NCBI RefSeq assembly: GCF_020523965.1
Contig: NZ_JAJAPX010000005.1
Span: 278,769-342,768 of the forward strand
From: Neotamlana sargassicola
Lineage (GTDB): Bacteria > Bacteroidota > Bacteroidia > Flavobacteriales > Flavobacteriaceae
Direction: 5' to 3'
DNA: 64,000 nucleotides
Made by a program: the position numbers and the translations under genes. This document shows positions 35,102 through 45,018 of this stretch, piece after piece. The stretch's first letter is position 1. Each line of letters starts with the position of its first letter. The notes under the pieces are model-generated. The model was not told the DNA's origin. It saw only the letters and a program-made list of their open reading frames with translations, and did no database searches.

Positions 35102-36100
35102 ATGAGATTAGAAAAAGTTACTTTATTAATTTTAGTATTAATTATTGGTTTTGTGTCTTGTAAAAAGGATGATGACGCAACAACTACAACTATCGAAATT
35201 AGGGATAGAGCAGAGCAACAAATAGACGATAAGGATTCGTTAGTAGATTATTTAAGTACACATTATTATAATAAAAGTGATTTTGATGGCAATACAAACC
35301 CTAAAATCGCCGATTTAGTATTTACTGAAATTACAGATGAGGTTATATCGAGTGATGCAGATTCATTATTAATTAATGCTGTTGAAACAAGAACTGTGGT
35401 TTATTCTGAAACTGATTACGAATATTACGTTCTAGTTTTAAATAAAGGTTATGCCGAAGGAAAATCGCCTAATTTTTCCGATAATATATTGGTAAGTTAT
35501 GAAGGTTTGGATCTTTATGATGAGGTGTTCGATAGTTCGGTAAGTCCTATTGAATTTGATATGATTGGCGATGGCATAAACACCTTTGGTTTAATACCAA
35601 TTTGGAGAAAAGTATTGCCGAGTTTTAAAGTAGCTGAAGGTTTTGTAGAGCAGCCAGATGGTGTTGTCGATTATTTTAACCATGGTACAGGTGTTATGTT
35701 TGCGCCTTCTGGTTTAGCTTATTTTGCGAGTGCTATTACCGGAGTTTCGGCTTATTCGCCATTAATTTTTAAGTTTGAATTATATAAAACGTTTGAAAAC
35801 GATCACGATGGCGATGGTGTGCCATCGTATTTAGAAGATATTTTTACAGTAGATGGCGTTGCAGGAAGCGATGGTGAATTTACTATTGATTATGATGATT
35901 TAGCCAATGCTAATGATGATGATACCGATGGTGACGGAACACCAGATTATGTAGATTTTGATGATGATGGCGACGGTATTGCAACCATTTATGAAGATAT
36001 AAATGAAGATGGCGACCCAACTAACGACGATTCAAACGGCAATGGTATTCCAAATTACCTCGATGCAGACGATACATTATCTACTCTAGAGGACGAGTAA
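35102..36100 (+). CDS. FKBP-type peptidyl-prolyl isomerase lipoprotein with Ca-binding tail
   Basis: A 332-residue lipoprotein. The signal MRLEKVTLLILVLIIGFVSC ends in Cys20 of the lipobox. A diverged FKBP domain (about 110-220) shows DNILVSYEGLDLYDEVFDSS, WRKVLPSFKVAEGF and MFAPSGLAYF, similar to the flavobacterial GldI-type isomerases. The C-terminal 90 residues are Asp-rich thrombospondin-3-like repeats (DHDGDGVPSYLEDI, DDDTDGDGTPDYVDFDDDGD) that should bind calcium. I use ATG 35102; an in-frame TTG at 35078 would put extra residues before the lipoprotein signal. Confidence 0.85.
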   Translation: MRLEKVTLLILVLIIGFVSCKKDDDATTTTIEIRDRAEQQIDDKDSLVDYLSTHYYNKSDFDGNTNPKIADLVFTEITDEVISSDADSLLINAVETRTVVYSETDYEYYVLVLNKGYAEGKSPNFSDNILVSYEGLDLYDEVFDSSVSPIEFDMIGDGINTFGLIPIWRKVLPSFKVAEGFVEQPDGVVDYFNHGTGVMFAPSGLAYFASAITGVSAYSPLIFKFELYKTFENDHDGDGVPSYLEDIFTVDGVAGSDGEFTIDYDDLANANDDDTDGDGTPDYVDFDDDGDGIATIYEDINEDGDPTNDDSNGNGIPNYLDADDTLSTLEDE

Positions 36101-36108
36101 AAATAATA

Positions 36109-36188
36109 AAAAACCATCTAGAAACCAGTTAACAAATGGCACTCCGAATTAATTTCAGAATGACAAATAGGGTTTCTAGATGGTTTTT
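36109..36188. terminator. Bidirectional terminator between convergent genes
   Basis: 18-bp perfect arms, AAAAACCATCTAGAAACC (36109-36126) and its complement (36171-36188), enclosing 44 nt. A T run follows on the plus strand and an A run precedes it, so it can stop transcripts from the FKBP gene and from the convergent barrel-protein gene. The long loop is unusual for a simple intrinsic terminator. Confidence 0.7.
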
Positions 36189-36210
36189 TTATATAGTATA
36201 TTAAAGGTTT

Positions 36211-36846
36211 CTATAATATAATAGATAAACTTAAAATTAATTGGTCTGGACGCGTATCTAGTCGATCTTCGGTGGTAACGTTGCTATGAATAAATTCTGC
36301 TTCGTTATCGTTAAAACCACGTTCGTATCTTAAATCAATTCCAATCTTTTTTAAATTTAATCCAATTCCAAAATTTAATCCAACCGAGAAATCTTCTTCA
36401 ATTTCTCCTAAGGTAATATCATCAAATTCCGAATCTAAGATATATTGTAACGATGGTCCTGCAAAAACACTAATAGGACCAATTATTTTAGCACCCAATA
36501 AAATAGGAGCATCTAGTTTTTGCATGCTAAATTCGCTATCTCTATAATCACTTTTCGTACTTGTGTAAACCAATTCTGGTCTAAAAAATACTTTGGTACC
36601 CATTTTTCCAAAAATTCCAAAATGATAACCAATATTTCTTTCTGGATTTTCGTACGAATCTGCAGCCGAGTTAAAATAATCGCCATTTGCACTGTAGTTA
36701 ATTCCTCCTTTTATACCAAAGCCACTAGCTGTTTGGGCAATAGTTAATGCCGGAATACTAACAACTGCAATTAAAGTCAAAATGAGTTTTTTGCTTATTA
36801 AATTTTTAAAATTTACAAGATGTTGATTTGTTTTGGAATTGTTCAT
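36211..36846 (-). CDS. Outer-membrane beta-barrel protein (porin family, PorT-like)
   Basis: 211 residues. A long N-terminal region with a signal ends near TIAQ (residue 38). GFGIKGGINYSANGDYF is the standard first strand of the Bacteroidota outer-membrane barrel family; FFRPELVYTSTKSDYR, ISVFAGPSLQYIL, FGIGLNLKKIGIDLRYERG and the final ILSLSIIL are later strands, ending in a hydrophobic residue. About eight strands are expected. Substrate or partner unknown. Confidence 0.82.
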   Translation of the reverse strand: MNNSKTNQHLVNFKNLISKKLILTLIAVVSIPALTIAQTASGFGIKGGINYSANGDYFNSAADSYENPERNIGYHFGIFGKMGTKVFFRPELVYTSTKSDYRDSEFSMQKLDAPILLGAKIIGPISVFAGPSLQYILDSEFDDITLGEIEEDFSVGLNFGIGLNLKKIGIDLRYERGFNDNEAEFIHSNVTTEDRLDTRPDQLILSLSIIL

Positions 36847-37058
36847 AATGTTCGTTTTTAAGATTTTGTTTGTACAATCAAAAACGTTGCCAAACCAATA
36901 TTATTTTCTAAGTTCTTTAATTAACAAAGTTTTCTATGTTTAAAAATATAATATTCAATTAAATGATACTCATTAAATAGTTTTAAATTTAGTCAAGTTT
37001 TATCTTCATTAACTATAATAAATTAGGTTTTAATAATTAATTTCTTTGTTATAGTGAT

Positions 37059-37066
37059 TATCTTTG
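37059..37066 (+). promoter_or_regulatory. Candidate promoter -7 element for tgt
   Basis: TATCTTTG matches TAnnTTTG. Transcription would start near 37073, which lies downstream of the in-frame GTG at 37054 and so favours the ATG at 37087 as the tgt start. A well-spaced TTG upstream is not evident. Confidence 0.55.
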
Positions 37067-37086
37067 CAGCCTTACAGAAGGAACTG

Positions 37087-38217
37087 ATGAAATTTGAATT
37101 AAACGCAAAAGACCCAAATAGCAAAGCCCGAGCTGGTAAAATAACTTTAGATCATGGAGTTATAGAAACTCCAATATTTATGCCTGTTGGCACTGTAGCC
37201 ACTGTTAAAGGTGTGCATCAGCGCGAATTAAAAAATGATATAAATCCAGACATTATTTTGGGTAATACGTATCATTTATATTTACGTCCGCAAACTAAAG
37301 TGCTTGAGAAAGCAGGAGGACTTCATAAATTTATGAATTGGGATCGTAATATTTTAACCGATTCTGGAGGTTACCAAGTTTATTCACTTTCGGCGAACCG
37401 GAAAATTAAGGAGGAAGGTGTGAAATTTAAAAGCCATATAGACGGCAGTTACCATACGTTTACACCAGAAAACGTTATGGAAATTCAACGAACTATTGGC
37501 GCCGATATTATTATGGCTTTCGATGAGTGTACGCCATATCCTTGCGATTATAATTATGCCAAACGCTCTATGCATATGACTCATAGGTGGTTAGATAGAT
37601 GCATAAATCATCTTGAAAAAACGCCATTAAAATATGGGTATAATCAGGCATTTTTTCCAATAGTACAGGGGAGTACCTATAAAGATTTAAGACAGCAATC
37701 GGCTGAATACATTGCCAACGCGGGAGCTGTTGGTAACGCTATAGGCGGACTTTCGGTTGGAGAACCTGCCGAAGAAATGTATGCTATGACCGATGTAGTT
37801 TGTAGTATTTTACCAGATGATAAACCAAGATATTTAATGGGTGTAGGTACACCAATCAATATTTTAGAAAATATAGCGTTAGGTGTAGACATGTTCGATT
37901 GTGTGATGCCAACAAGAAATGCTAGAAATGGTATGTTGTTTACCGCACACGGAACTATAAATATTAAAAATTTAAAATGGGCAGAAGATTTTTCGCCTAT
38001 CGATGAAATGGGTATAACATTTGTAGATACCGAATATAGCAAAGCTTATTTAAGACATTTATTTACGGTTAACGAGTTGTTAGGTAAGCAAATAGCAACA
38101 ATTCACAATTTAGGATTTTACCTTTGGTTGGTTCGCGAAGCTAGAAAACATATATTAGCAGGAGATTTTAGATCATGGAAAGACAAAATGGTAAAACAAA
38201 TGGATAAACGATTATAA
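37087..38217 (+). CDS. tgt: Queuine tRNA-ribosyltransferase
   Basis: Exchanges guanine 34 of GUN-anticodon tRNAs for the queuosine precursor. About 376 residues, normal for the family. Seen: ETPIFMPVGTVATVKGV, LTDSGGYQVYSLS (Asp nucleophile region), IIMAFDECTPYPCDY, FPIVQGSTYKDLRQQSA, AIGGLSVGEP, RYLMGVGTP, DCVMPTRNARNGMLFT, and LRHLFTVNELLG. The usual C-terminal Zn site looks altered: the Cys set normally seen in the CxxC stretch is not visible. I chose the ATG at 37087 rather than an in-frame GTG at 37054. Confidence 0.93.
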   Translation: MKFELNAKDPNSKARAGKITLDHGVIETPIFMPVGTVATVKGVHQRELKNDINPDIILGNTYHLYLRPQTKVLEKAGGLHKFMNWDRNILTDSGGYQVYSLSANRKIKEEGVKFKSHIDGSYHTFTPENVMEIQRTIGADIIMAFDECTPYPCDYNYAKRSMHMTHRWLDRCINHLEKTPLKYGYNQAFFPIVQGSTYKDLRQQSAEYIANAGAVGNAIGGLSVGEPAEEMYAMTDVVCSILPDDKPRYLMGVGTPINILENIALGVDMFDCVMPTRNARNGMLFTAHGTINIKNLKWAEDFSPIDEMGITFVDTEYSKAYLRHLFTVNELLGKQIATIHNLGFYLWLVREARKHILAGDFRSWKDKMVKQMDKRL

Positions 38218-38289
38218 ATAAATATCATTTGTAAATCATTAAATAATAGTTTTTAACACAATTAGCATTTTTGTAGAGGCTAAAAGCAA

Positions 38290-39366
38290 ATGAAAATATT
38301 AGACTGGTACATATTAAAGCGTTATTTACTTACATTTTTTATGATGTTGTTGCTGTTTATTCCTATTGGAATTACAGTGCATTTAGCCGAAAAAATTGGT
38401 AAAATTCTTGAAAACGAAGTGCCACTAAACGAAGTGCTTTTGTATTTATTAGACTTTACCATTTATTTTGCGCACATCCTTTTTCCTTTATTTTTATTTA
38501 TTTCGGTAATTTGGTTTACCTCAAAACTTGCCAATAATACCGAAGTTATTGCCTTTTTAAGTTCTGGTGTGTCCTTTTATAGGTTTTTACGCCCGTATAT
38601 GATTGGGGCAACTATAGTTGGTTTTTTGGCCATTATTTTAGGCTTGTTTTTAGCACCAAAGGCTAGTGAAGGCTTTAATAATTTTAGTTACAAATATTTT
38701 AAAAGGAATAAAGGTGTTGTAGAAAATACCAATGTTTTTAGACAAATTAACGATAACGACATTATTTATGTTAGTTATTTTGATGTAAAACGTAACAAAG
38801 GCTCTAATTTTACTTTAGAGCATTTTGAAAACGACCAGTTAAAATATAAAATGTATGCTTCAAATATTATATACAATGAAGCAGATTCTACATACACACT
38901 AACCAATTATGTTAAGCGAACCATTGGAGAAACTAATGATGAGCTTGAAATTTTAAAGAAAAAAGATACGGTTTTTAGTTTCGAGGTAGACGATTTAATT
39001 CCAGAAATTTTCGCAGCCGAAACTAAAATGTATGGCGATTTAAAACGATTTATTGCAAAAGAAGAGGCCAGAGGTTCATCGAATGTGGGGCGCTTTAAAC
39101 TGGTTTTATATCGAAAATGGAGTTTGCCAGTTTCTGTATTTATTTTAACCTTAATCGCTGTTGCTGTATCGTCAATAAAACGACGTGGTGGTATGGGCGT
39201 TAATCTAGCTTTAGGTATTTGTATCGCAATGGTTTTTGTGTTTTTCGATAAAATTTTTGGTGTTATGGCAGAACAGTCTGATTTCTCGCCAATAATTGCT
39301 GTTTGGTTCCCAAACTTTATTTTTAGCATCTTAGCTATTTATTTGTTATACAATGCCAAGCGCTAA
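38290..39366 (+). CDS. LptF/LptG-family lipopolysaccharide export permease
   Basis: Inner-membrane component of the Lpt system that drives LPS from the inner to the outer membrane with LptB. 358 residues: MKILDWYILKRYLLTFFMML is the standard N-terminus; helices lie near 12-35, 55-80, 100-120, and three at the C-terminus (270-350); the periplasmic beta-jellyroll is about 125-260. WSLPVSVFILTLIAVAVSSI is typical of the C-terminal half. It overlaps the next gene by 14 bp. Confidence 0.88.
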   Translation: MKILDWYILKRYLLTFFMMLLLFIPIGITVHLAEKIGKILENEVPLNEVLLYLLDFTIYFAHILFPLFLFISVIWFTSKLANNTEVIAFLSSGVSFYRFLRPYMIGATIVGFLAIILGLFLAPKASEGFNNFSYKYFKRNKGVVENTNVFRQINDNDIIYVSYFDVKRNKGSNFTLEHFENDQLKYKMYASNIIYNEADSTYTLTNYVKRTIGETNDELEILKKKDTVFSFEVDDLIPEIFAAETKMYGDLKRFIAKEEARGSSNVGRFKLVLYRKWSLPVSVFILTLIAVAVSSIKRRGGMGVNLALGICIAMVFVFFDKIFGVMAEQSDFSPIIAVWFPNFIFSILAIYLLYNAKR

Positions 39367-40249
39367 TTTAAAAAGCTACTTACATTTACATCTATTAGTT
39401 TTTATAGCTGGTTTTACAGCTATTCTCGGTGAACTAATTTCTATTACTGCAGTGCCATTAGTTTGGTTTCGTATGGTATTTGCATCAGTTTTAATGCTTT
39501 TTTATATTAAAGTTGCCAAAATAAGTTTAAAAATTGAGTTAAAGTCTGTTTTAAAGCTAGCGCTTGCTGGAGTAATTATTGCTTTACACTGGATTACTTT
39601 TTTTGGCGCTATCGATGAAGCTAACATTTCTATTGCCTTAGCCATGTTTTCTACCGGTGCATTTTTTGCATCTTTTATAGAACCTATTATTTACAAACGA
39701 GGCATTATTTGGTACGAAATTCTTTTTGGATTAATTGTGGTTTTTGGTATTGTAATTATCACTCAAAGTGAACTAAAATATTTAAAGGGTATCATATTGG
39801 GCATACTTTCAGCATTTTTGTCATCGTTATTTGCAGTGTTAAATGGTAGTTTTTTAAAAAAGCATTCGGCCACAGTAATTTCCTTTTACGAGTTTTTAAG
39901 CGGGATTCTATTTATTTCGGCCTATATTTTTATTTCCAAAGAAGGGTTTTCTTTTCAATTTTTTAGTTTAAGCAAACCCGATTTTTTGTATTTGTTTATT
40001 CTAGCATCTGTTTGTACTACCTATGCTTTTATTGCTTCAGTATATATAATGAAGGATATTAGCCCATATACCGTTGTGCTAACCTATAATTTAGAACCAA
40101 TTTATGGTATAATTTTAGCTGTAGTATTATTCCCAGAAAAGGAAATAATGACATCTAACTTTTATTTAGGGGCTAGCGTTATTTTAAGCGTTATTCTGTT
40201 AAATGCCGTTATAAAATATAGAAGAAAGCGAAAAACAAAACTTACTTAG
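39353..40249 (+). CDS. EamA/DMT-superfamily transporter
   Basis: 298 residues with ten hydrophobic helices in two repeated EamA units (about 1-135 and 145-285). LALAGVIIALHWITFFGAID and SIALAMFSTGAFFASFIEPI belong to the first unit; YTVVLTYNLEPIYGIILAVV near the end of the second is the family signature. Usually metabolite or amino acid exporters; the substrate cannot be inferred. Translation is probably coupled to the lptF-like gene. Confidence 0.86.
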   Translation: MPSANLKSYLHLHLLVFIAGFTAILGELISITAVPLVWFRMVFASVLMLFYIKVAKISLKIELKSVLKLALAGVIIALHWITFFGAIDEANISIALAMFSTGAFFASFIEPIIYKRGIIWYEILFGLIVVFGIVIITQSELKYLKGIILGILSAFLSSLFAVLNGSFLKKHSATVISFYEFLSGILFISAYIFISKEGFSFQFFSLSKPDFLYLFILASVCTTYAFIASVYIMKDISPYTVVLTYNLEPIYGIILAVVLFPEKEIMTSNFYLGASVILSVILLNAVIKYRRKRKTKLT

Positions 40250-40271
40250 CTAATAAAAGCCATAAAGTTTT

Positions 40272-40279
40272 TATATTTG
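40272..40279 (+). promoter_or_regulatory. Candidate promoter -7 element for accA
   Basis: TATATTTG, a perfect TAnnTTTG, 39 bp before the accA ATG. The -33 region is not clearly recognisable. Confidence 0.55.
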
Positions 40280-40318
40280 TACACTAACCAAAATTTAAAA
40301 AATCATTAATAAATTCTT

Positions 40319-41272
40319 ATGGAATATTTAGAATTTGAACTCCCAATAAAAGAACTAGAAGACCAATTAGATAAATGTAAAATTATTGGTGAAGAAAGCG
40401 AAGTAGATGTAACCGAAACTTGTTCGCAAATAGAAAAAAAACTAGCAGAAACTAAAAAAGATCTTTATAAGAACTTAACACCTTGGCAGCGTGTGCAATT
40501 ATCGCGTCATCCTAATAGACCTTATACTTTAGATTATATTAAGGCCATTTGTGGCGATTCTTTTTTAGAATTACATGGTGATCGAAATATTAAGGACGAT
40601 AAAGCCATGGTAGGTGGTTTAGGTAAAATTGGTGATCAAAGTTTTATGTTTATTGGCCAGCAAAAAGGTTACAATACAAAAACAAGACAGTATAGAAATT
40701 TTGGTATGGCAAACCCAGAAGGATATCGAAAGGCATTACGATTAATGAAATCGGCCGAGAAATTTGGTATTCCTGTGGTAACTTTTATTGATACTCCCGG
40801 TGCGTATCCAGGTTTAGAAGCAGAGGAGCGCGGACAAGGAGAGGCAATAGCAAGAAATATTCTTGAAATGACTCGACTTCAAGTGCCAATTATTTCTGTA
40901 ATTATTGGCGAAGGTGCCTCGGGTGGTGCCTTAGGTATTGGTGTAGGAGATAAAGTGCTTATGTTAGAAAACACTTGGTATTCTGTAATTTCACCAGAAA
41001 ACTGTTCGTCCATTTTATGGCGCAGTTGGGAATATAAAGAGCAAGCTGCCGAAGCTTTAAAATTAACGGCTAGCGATGCCAAAAAGATTAAAGTTGTAGA
41101 CGAAATTATTAAAGAACCTGTTGGTGGAGCACATAGAGATAGAGAAAAAACATTTGTTACCGTTAGTAATAAAATTGTTAAAACCTACGAAGCTTTAAAA
41201 ACCTTATCGACTAAAGATTTGGTAGCACAGCGTATGGAAAAGTATTCGCAAATGGGCGTTTTTAAAGACTAG
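40319..41272 (+). CDS. accA: Acetyl-CoA carboxylase carboxyltransferase subunit alpha
   Basis: With AccD transfers the carboxyl group from biotin to acetyl-CoA, giving malonyl-CoA. 317 residues, normal. Diagnostic blocks: [106 protein letters not shown] and [16 protein letters not shown]. It is followed by a strong terminator, so it forms its own transcription unit. Confidence 0.97.
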   Translation: MEYLEFELPIKELEDQLDKCKIIGEESEVDVTETCSQIEKKLAETKKDLYKNLTPWQRVQLSRHPNRPYTLDYIKAICGDSFLELHGDRNIKDDKAMVGGLGKIGDQSFMFIGQQKGYNTKTRQYRNFGMANPEGYRKALRLMKSAEKFGIPVVTFIDTPGAYPGLEAEERGQGEAIARNILEMTRLQVPIISVIIGEGASGGALGIGVGDKVLMLENTWYSVISPENCSSILWRSWEYKEQAAEALKLTASDAKKIKVVDEIIKEPVGGAHRDREKTFVTVSNKIVKTYEALKTLSTKDLVAQRMEKYSQMGVFKD

Positions 41273-41292
41273 AACAAAAATTTACATATTTT

Positions 41293-41332
41293 AAAAAAAA
41301 AATCTGAAGACATAAGCTTCAGATTTTTTTTT
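41293..41332 (+). terminator. Rho-independent terminator after accA
   Basis: A-rich left arm ending AATCTGAAG (41301-41309), 7-nt loop, CTTCAGATT (41317-41325), then a T run to 41332. It starts about 20 bp after the accA stop. Confidence 0.9.
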
Positions 41333-41443
41333 CACTTATTCACAATTTTTATAAGTTATTAACAGTTAAATTGTTAACCTTTAGTGAACAATCCTAATTA
41401 TTTTTTAAACTAATTTCACTTCTTTTTACTTACTTTCGTAGTT

Positions 41444-42982
41444 ATGAAACAACCTAATCAGTTACAAGGATATAAAGTTGATAAAAGCACAATTATCAAC
41501 TTAGAGAAAGGGAAAATACCGCCTCAAGCTCTTGATTTAGAAGAGGTTGTGTTGGGGGCAATGATGATTGATAAAAAAGGCGTTGATGAAGTAATTGATA
41601 TTTTAAGTGCCGATGCTTTTTACAAAGAAGCGCATAAACATATATTTGAAGCTATTTTTCAGTTATTCGAAAATAGCGAGCCAATTGACTTATTAACAGT
41701 TTCATCGCAGTTAAAGAAAAATGGAAAACTAGAACTTGCTGGCGGCGATTTTTACCTTATTTCTTTAACCCAAAAAGTATCTTCTTCTGCACATATTGAG
41801 TTTCATGCTCGTATTATTTTGCAAAAATTTATTCAGCGTAGCTTAATTAAAATTTCGAGTGAAATAATTGAAGAAGCTTACGACGAAACTAAAGATGTTT
41901 TTGATTTACTCGATACCGCCGAATCTAAACTTTATGAAGTTACTCAAGGAAACATTAAAAAGTCGAGTGAAACGGCTCAAGAATTGGTAATTCAGGCTAA
42001 GAAAAAAATTGAAGAAATATCGAATAAAGAAGGGTTAAGTGGTATTCCAACAGGGTTTACAAAACTCGATAAATTAACTTCTGGCTGGCAACCATCCGAT
42101 TTAATTATTGTGGCGGCTCGTCCTGGTATGGGTAAAACAGCTTTAACTTTATCTATGGCAAGAAACATTGCTGTCGATCAAAATCAGGCTGTGGCATTTT
42201 TCTCTTTAGAGATGGCATCGGTGCAGTTAATTACGCGTTTAATATCGAGTGAAACAGGGCTTTCTTCAGAAAAATTAAGAACCGGTAAATTAGAAAAACA
42301 CGAGTGGGAGCAGCTTAATGTTAAAGTAAAGAGTTTAGAAAAAGCACCGCTATTTATTGATGATACTCCTTCGCTTTCCATATTCGATTTACGTGCAAAA
42401 GCCCGCCGTTTGGCATCGCAACACGATATTAAGTTAATTATGATTGATTACCTGCAGTTAATGACAGCAGGTGGTGGTCATGGCGGTAACCGTGAACAAG
42501 AAATTTCCATGATTTCTCGAAACCTTAAAGCCTTGGCAAAAGAACTTAATGTGCCAGTAATTGCATTATCGCAGTTATCACGTGCTGTAGAAACACGTGG
42601 CGGTAGTAAACGCCCTTTACTTTCCGATTTACGTGAATCTGGAGCCATTGAGCAAGATGCAGATATTGTAAGTTTTATTTATCGTCCGGAATATTATAAA
42701 ATTGATGAATGGGATGATGAAGAACGTTCGCCAACCGAGGGACAAGCCGAATTTATTATTGCAAAACACCGTAACGGTGGTTTAGAGAATATTCGATTAA
42801 AATTCTTAGGACATTTAGGTAAATTCGATAATTTGGATGATTTTGATTCGCCTTTCGAGTTTCATTCTAAAATGAATGAAGGATCAGATGATGGTTTTTC
42901 GGCAAGTAACTTTAGTGCAACACCAGACCAAGCTTTTGGAAGTGCGCTAAACGATCAAGACGACGACGAAGTTCCGTTTTAA
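41444..42982 (+). CDS. dnaB: Replicative DNA helicase
   Basis: Hexameric 5'-3' helicase of the replisome. 512 residues. The N-terminal primase-interaction domain opens with PPQALDLEEVVLGAMMIDKK. The RecA-like core has GIPTGFTKLDKLTSGWQPSD, Walker A AARPGMGKTA near 225-233, FSLEMASVQLITRLIS, LIMIDYLQLM as Walker B, and DLRESGAIEQDADIVSFIYR, the arginine-finger region. No intein is present. A TACTTTCG sequence at 41431-41438 is a one-mismatch -7 candidate. Confidence 0.97.
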   Translation: MKQPNQLQGYKVDKSTIINLEKGKIPPQALDLEEVVLGAMMIDKKGVDEVIDILSADAFYKEAHKHIFEAIFQLFENSEPIDLLTVSSQLKKNGKLELAGGDFYLISLTQKVSSSAHIEFHARIILQKFIQRSLIKISSEIIEEAYDETKDVFDLLDTAESKLYEVTQGNIKKSSETAQELVIQAKKKIEEISNKEGLSGIPTGFTKLDKLTSGWQPSDLIIVAARPGMGKTALTLSMARNIAVDQNQAVAFFSLEMASVQLITRLISSETGLSSEKLRTGKLEKHEWEQLNVKVKSLEKAPLFIDDTPSLSIFDLRAKARRLASQHDIKLIMIDYLQLMTAGGGHGGNREQEISMISRNLKALAKELNVPVIALSQLSRAVETRGGSKRPLLSDLRESGAIEQDADIVSFIYRPEYYKIDEWDDEERSPTEGQAEFIIAKHRNGGLENIRLKFLGHLGKFDNLDDFDSPFEFHSKMNEGSDDGFSASNFSATPDQAFGSALNDQDDDEVPF

Positions 42983-43026
42983 GCCCCGAAACTTACTTTC
43001 TTAAAATTTAATCTTTCAAAGTAACT

Positions 43027-44040
43027 ATGCTAAAAGAGCGTAAAACCACTAATATTTTACTTTTAATAATCGTAATTCCTATTGTGTTTTACTTGTTAAA
43101 AGTACTCTCTTTTATATTTATTCCATTGGTTTTTGCCATGTTTATTGCCTTGTTATTTTTACCAATTATGCGTTGGTTATCTAAACGAAATGTGCATAAA
43201 GTAATAAGTATAATTATCGTTTTTTTATTAATTGCTGGCGGGTTGGCTATAGGAATTGAGCTTATAAAACTTTCTAGTAAACAAATTTTATCCAGCAATA
43301 CTACATTTTTTACAGAAGCCGAAGTAAAGCTTAATCAAGCCGCTATGTATTTAGAAAATTCGTTTGGTTTAGTTATAGATAGAGATAAAAGTATACTTTC
43401 TCAATTCATAAAAAAGGAAAATATAGGAACAACCGTTGGCTTTTTAAATAAGTTTTTAACAGGCGTTTTAATGACCGTTTTTTTCGTGGTTTTATTGTTA
43501 GCAGAATCAATTAACATGCACGACGTTTTAAACAAGGTGGTTTTAAAACAGAAAAGAACATCGTTGTTAACGTATGGTAAAATTCAAAAAGAGATAAATA
43601 CTTTTATAAAGGTAAAGTTTTTAGTAAGTTTTTTAACAGGCGTTGGCACAGGGTTGGCTTGTTATTTTTTCGATGTGAGTTTCCCAATTTTCTGGGGTCT
43701 TTTCGCGTTTGTTATTAATTTTGTGCAAATGGTAGGCTCGTTTATTGCCGTTTTATCGTTGTCGGTTTTTGCATTTATAGAGCTCGACCCAACCAGTACC
43801 TTGTTTTTCTTTATTTTAGTTATTTCTGGAGTTCAGGTGTTATTTGGAGCGATTTTAGAACCTATATTTATGGGAAAATCTTTTAAAATAAACGTTATTA
43901 CTGTTTTAATAATGCTTATGTTTTGGGGCTTTTTATGGGGCATTCCAGGTTTAATTATGGCCATTCCTATTACTGTTTTTCTCAAAATTATTTTCGAGCA
44001 ATTTCCTAGCACCAAACAAATATCCGATTTAATTTCTTAG
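43027..44040 (+). CDS. AI-2E family transporter (PerM/TqsA-like)
   Basis: 337-residue polytopic protein. Helices lie near 8-45 and 57-80, then a hydrophilic stretch and a cluster from 150 to 330. The C-terminal SGVQVLFGAILEPIFMGKSF, then WGFLWGIPGLIMAIPITVFL, is the family hallmark. Family members export AI-2 in E. coli or act as cation antiporters in other bacteria; the substrate here is unknown. Confidence 0.85.
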   Translation: MLKERKTTNILLLIIVIPIVFYLLKVLSFIFIPLVFAMFIALLFLPIMRWLSKRNVHKVISIIIVFLLIAGGLAIGIELIKLSSKQILSSNTTFFTEAEVKLNQAAMYLENSFGLVIDRDKSILSQFIKKENIGTTVGFLNKFLTGVLMTVFFVVLLLAESINMHDVLNKVVLKQKRTSLLTYGKIQKEINTFIKVKFLVSFLTGVGTGLACYFFDVSFPIFWGLFAFVINFVQMVGSFIAVLSLSVFAFIELDPTSTLFFFILVISGVQVLFGAILEPIFMGKSFKINVITVLIMLMFWGFLWGIPGLIMAIPITVFLKIIFEQFPSTKQISDLIS

Positions 44041-44096
44041 TATAAATCTTCTAGTTTTATTACCTTTCTTTTTCAATTTAATAAAAAGAAAATTCT

Positions 44097-45017
44097 ATGG
44101 TTCATGGAACTCATAATGCTTTAGAAGATATCCGGAATAAGGATATAAAAATTTACATTAATGGCGAGTTTTTCTCCAGAACTGATGCTAAAATTTCAGT
44201 TTTCGATAGTGGTTATTTAGTTGGAGATGGTATTTGGGAAGCCTTACGTTTGCATAATGGCGTTTTGGTTTTTTTAGAAGATCATTTTGAACGATTATGG
44301 CAAGCTGCAGCAACAGTAGGTATGCAATTTCCGTTTACCCAAAAAGAACTTGAAGACGAAGTCTGGAAAGTTTTAAAATTAAATAATATGTATGATGATG
44401 TGCACGTGCGCATCATGATTACTCGAGGAATTAAAAAAACACCATCTCAAGATCCTAGATTAACCATATCAGGTCCAAATGTGGTTATTGTGCCAGAATT
44501 CAAAAAAGCATCAAACGAAAGTAAAGAAAAAGGAATTACCCTGTTTACAAGTACCATTCGTCGTGGCTCACCCGATTATTTAGATCCTCGATTAAATTGC
44601 CACAGTAAACTTCACGAAGTTCAAGCACTCGTGCAGGCTATTGAGGCTGGTGCCGACGAAGCTTTAATGCTAGATATAAACGGTTTTGTTTCTACCTGCA
44701 ACGCTACTAACTTTTTTATTATAAAAAATAATGAAGTTTGGACCTCCACTGGAGCTTATTGTATGAATGGTATTACCAGAGCAAAAGTGATTGAAGCTTG
44801 TGAAAAAAATAATATTGTTTGCAAACAAAAAGATTTTTCTCTTTTCGATGTTTACGGGGCCGATGAAGCCTTTGTTACCGGAACTTTTGGCGGTTTAACA
44901 CCGGTAACTAAAATTGATGGACGAACTATTGGGCAAAAACCTTATGGCGATTTTACCAGAAAACTAAGCACTTTGTATAACAACTTAATTGAAGATTACG
45001 TAAATAATAACGCTTAG
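44097..45017 (+). CDS. Class IV aminotransferase (branched-chain/D-amino acid type)
   Basis: PLP enzyme of 306 residues. KIYINGEFFSRTDAKISVFD and GYLVGDGIWEALRLHNG form the N-terminal lobe. RLNCHSKLHEVQALVQAIEA holds the PLP Lys (in HSKL) and the conserved Glu follows in AGADEALMLD. FVSTCNATNFFIIKN and GITRAKVIEACEK are the usual C-terminal signatures. It could be an IlvE-like or D-amino acid transaminase; I cannot settle which. It is separated by one base from the sulfotransferase-like gene downstream, suggesting a functional pair. Confidence 0.88.
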   Translation: MVHGTHNALEDIRNKDIKIYINGEFFSRTDAKISVFDSGYLVGDGIWEALRLHNGVLVFLEDHFERLWQAAATVGMQFPFTQKELEDEVWKVLKLNNMYDDVHVRIMITRGIKKTPSQDPRLTISGPNVVIVPEFKKASNESKEKGITLFTSTIRRGSPDYLDPRLNCHSKLHEVQALVQAIEAGADEALMLDINGFVSTCNATNFFIIKNNEVWTSTGAYCMNGITRAKVIEACEKNNIVCKQKDFSLFDVYGADEAFVTGTFGGLTPVTKIDGRTIGQKPYGDFTRKLSTLYNNLIEDYVNNNA

Positions 45018-45018
45018 A

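Noticed and set aside
37054..37086. GTG start extending tgt by eleven residues
   Set aside because: The -7 promoter element lies inside the extension, so it would not be transcribed in full.
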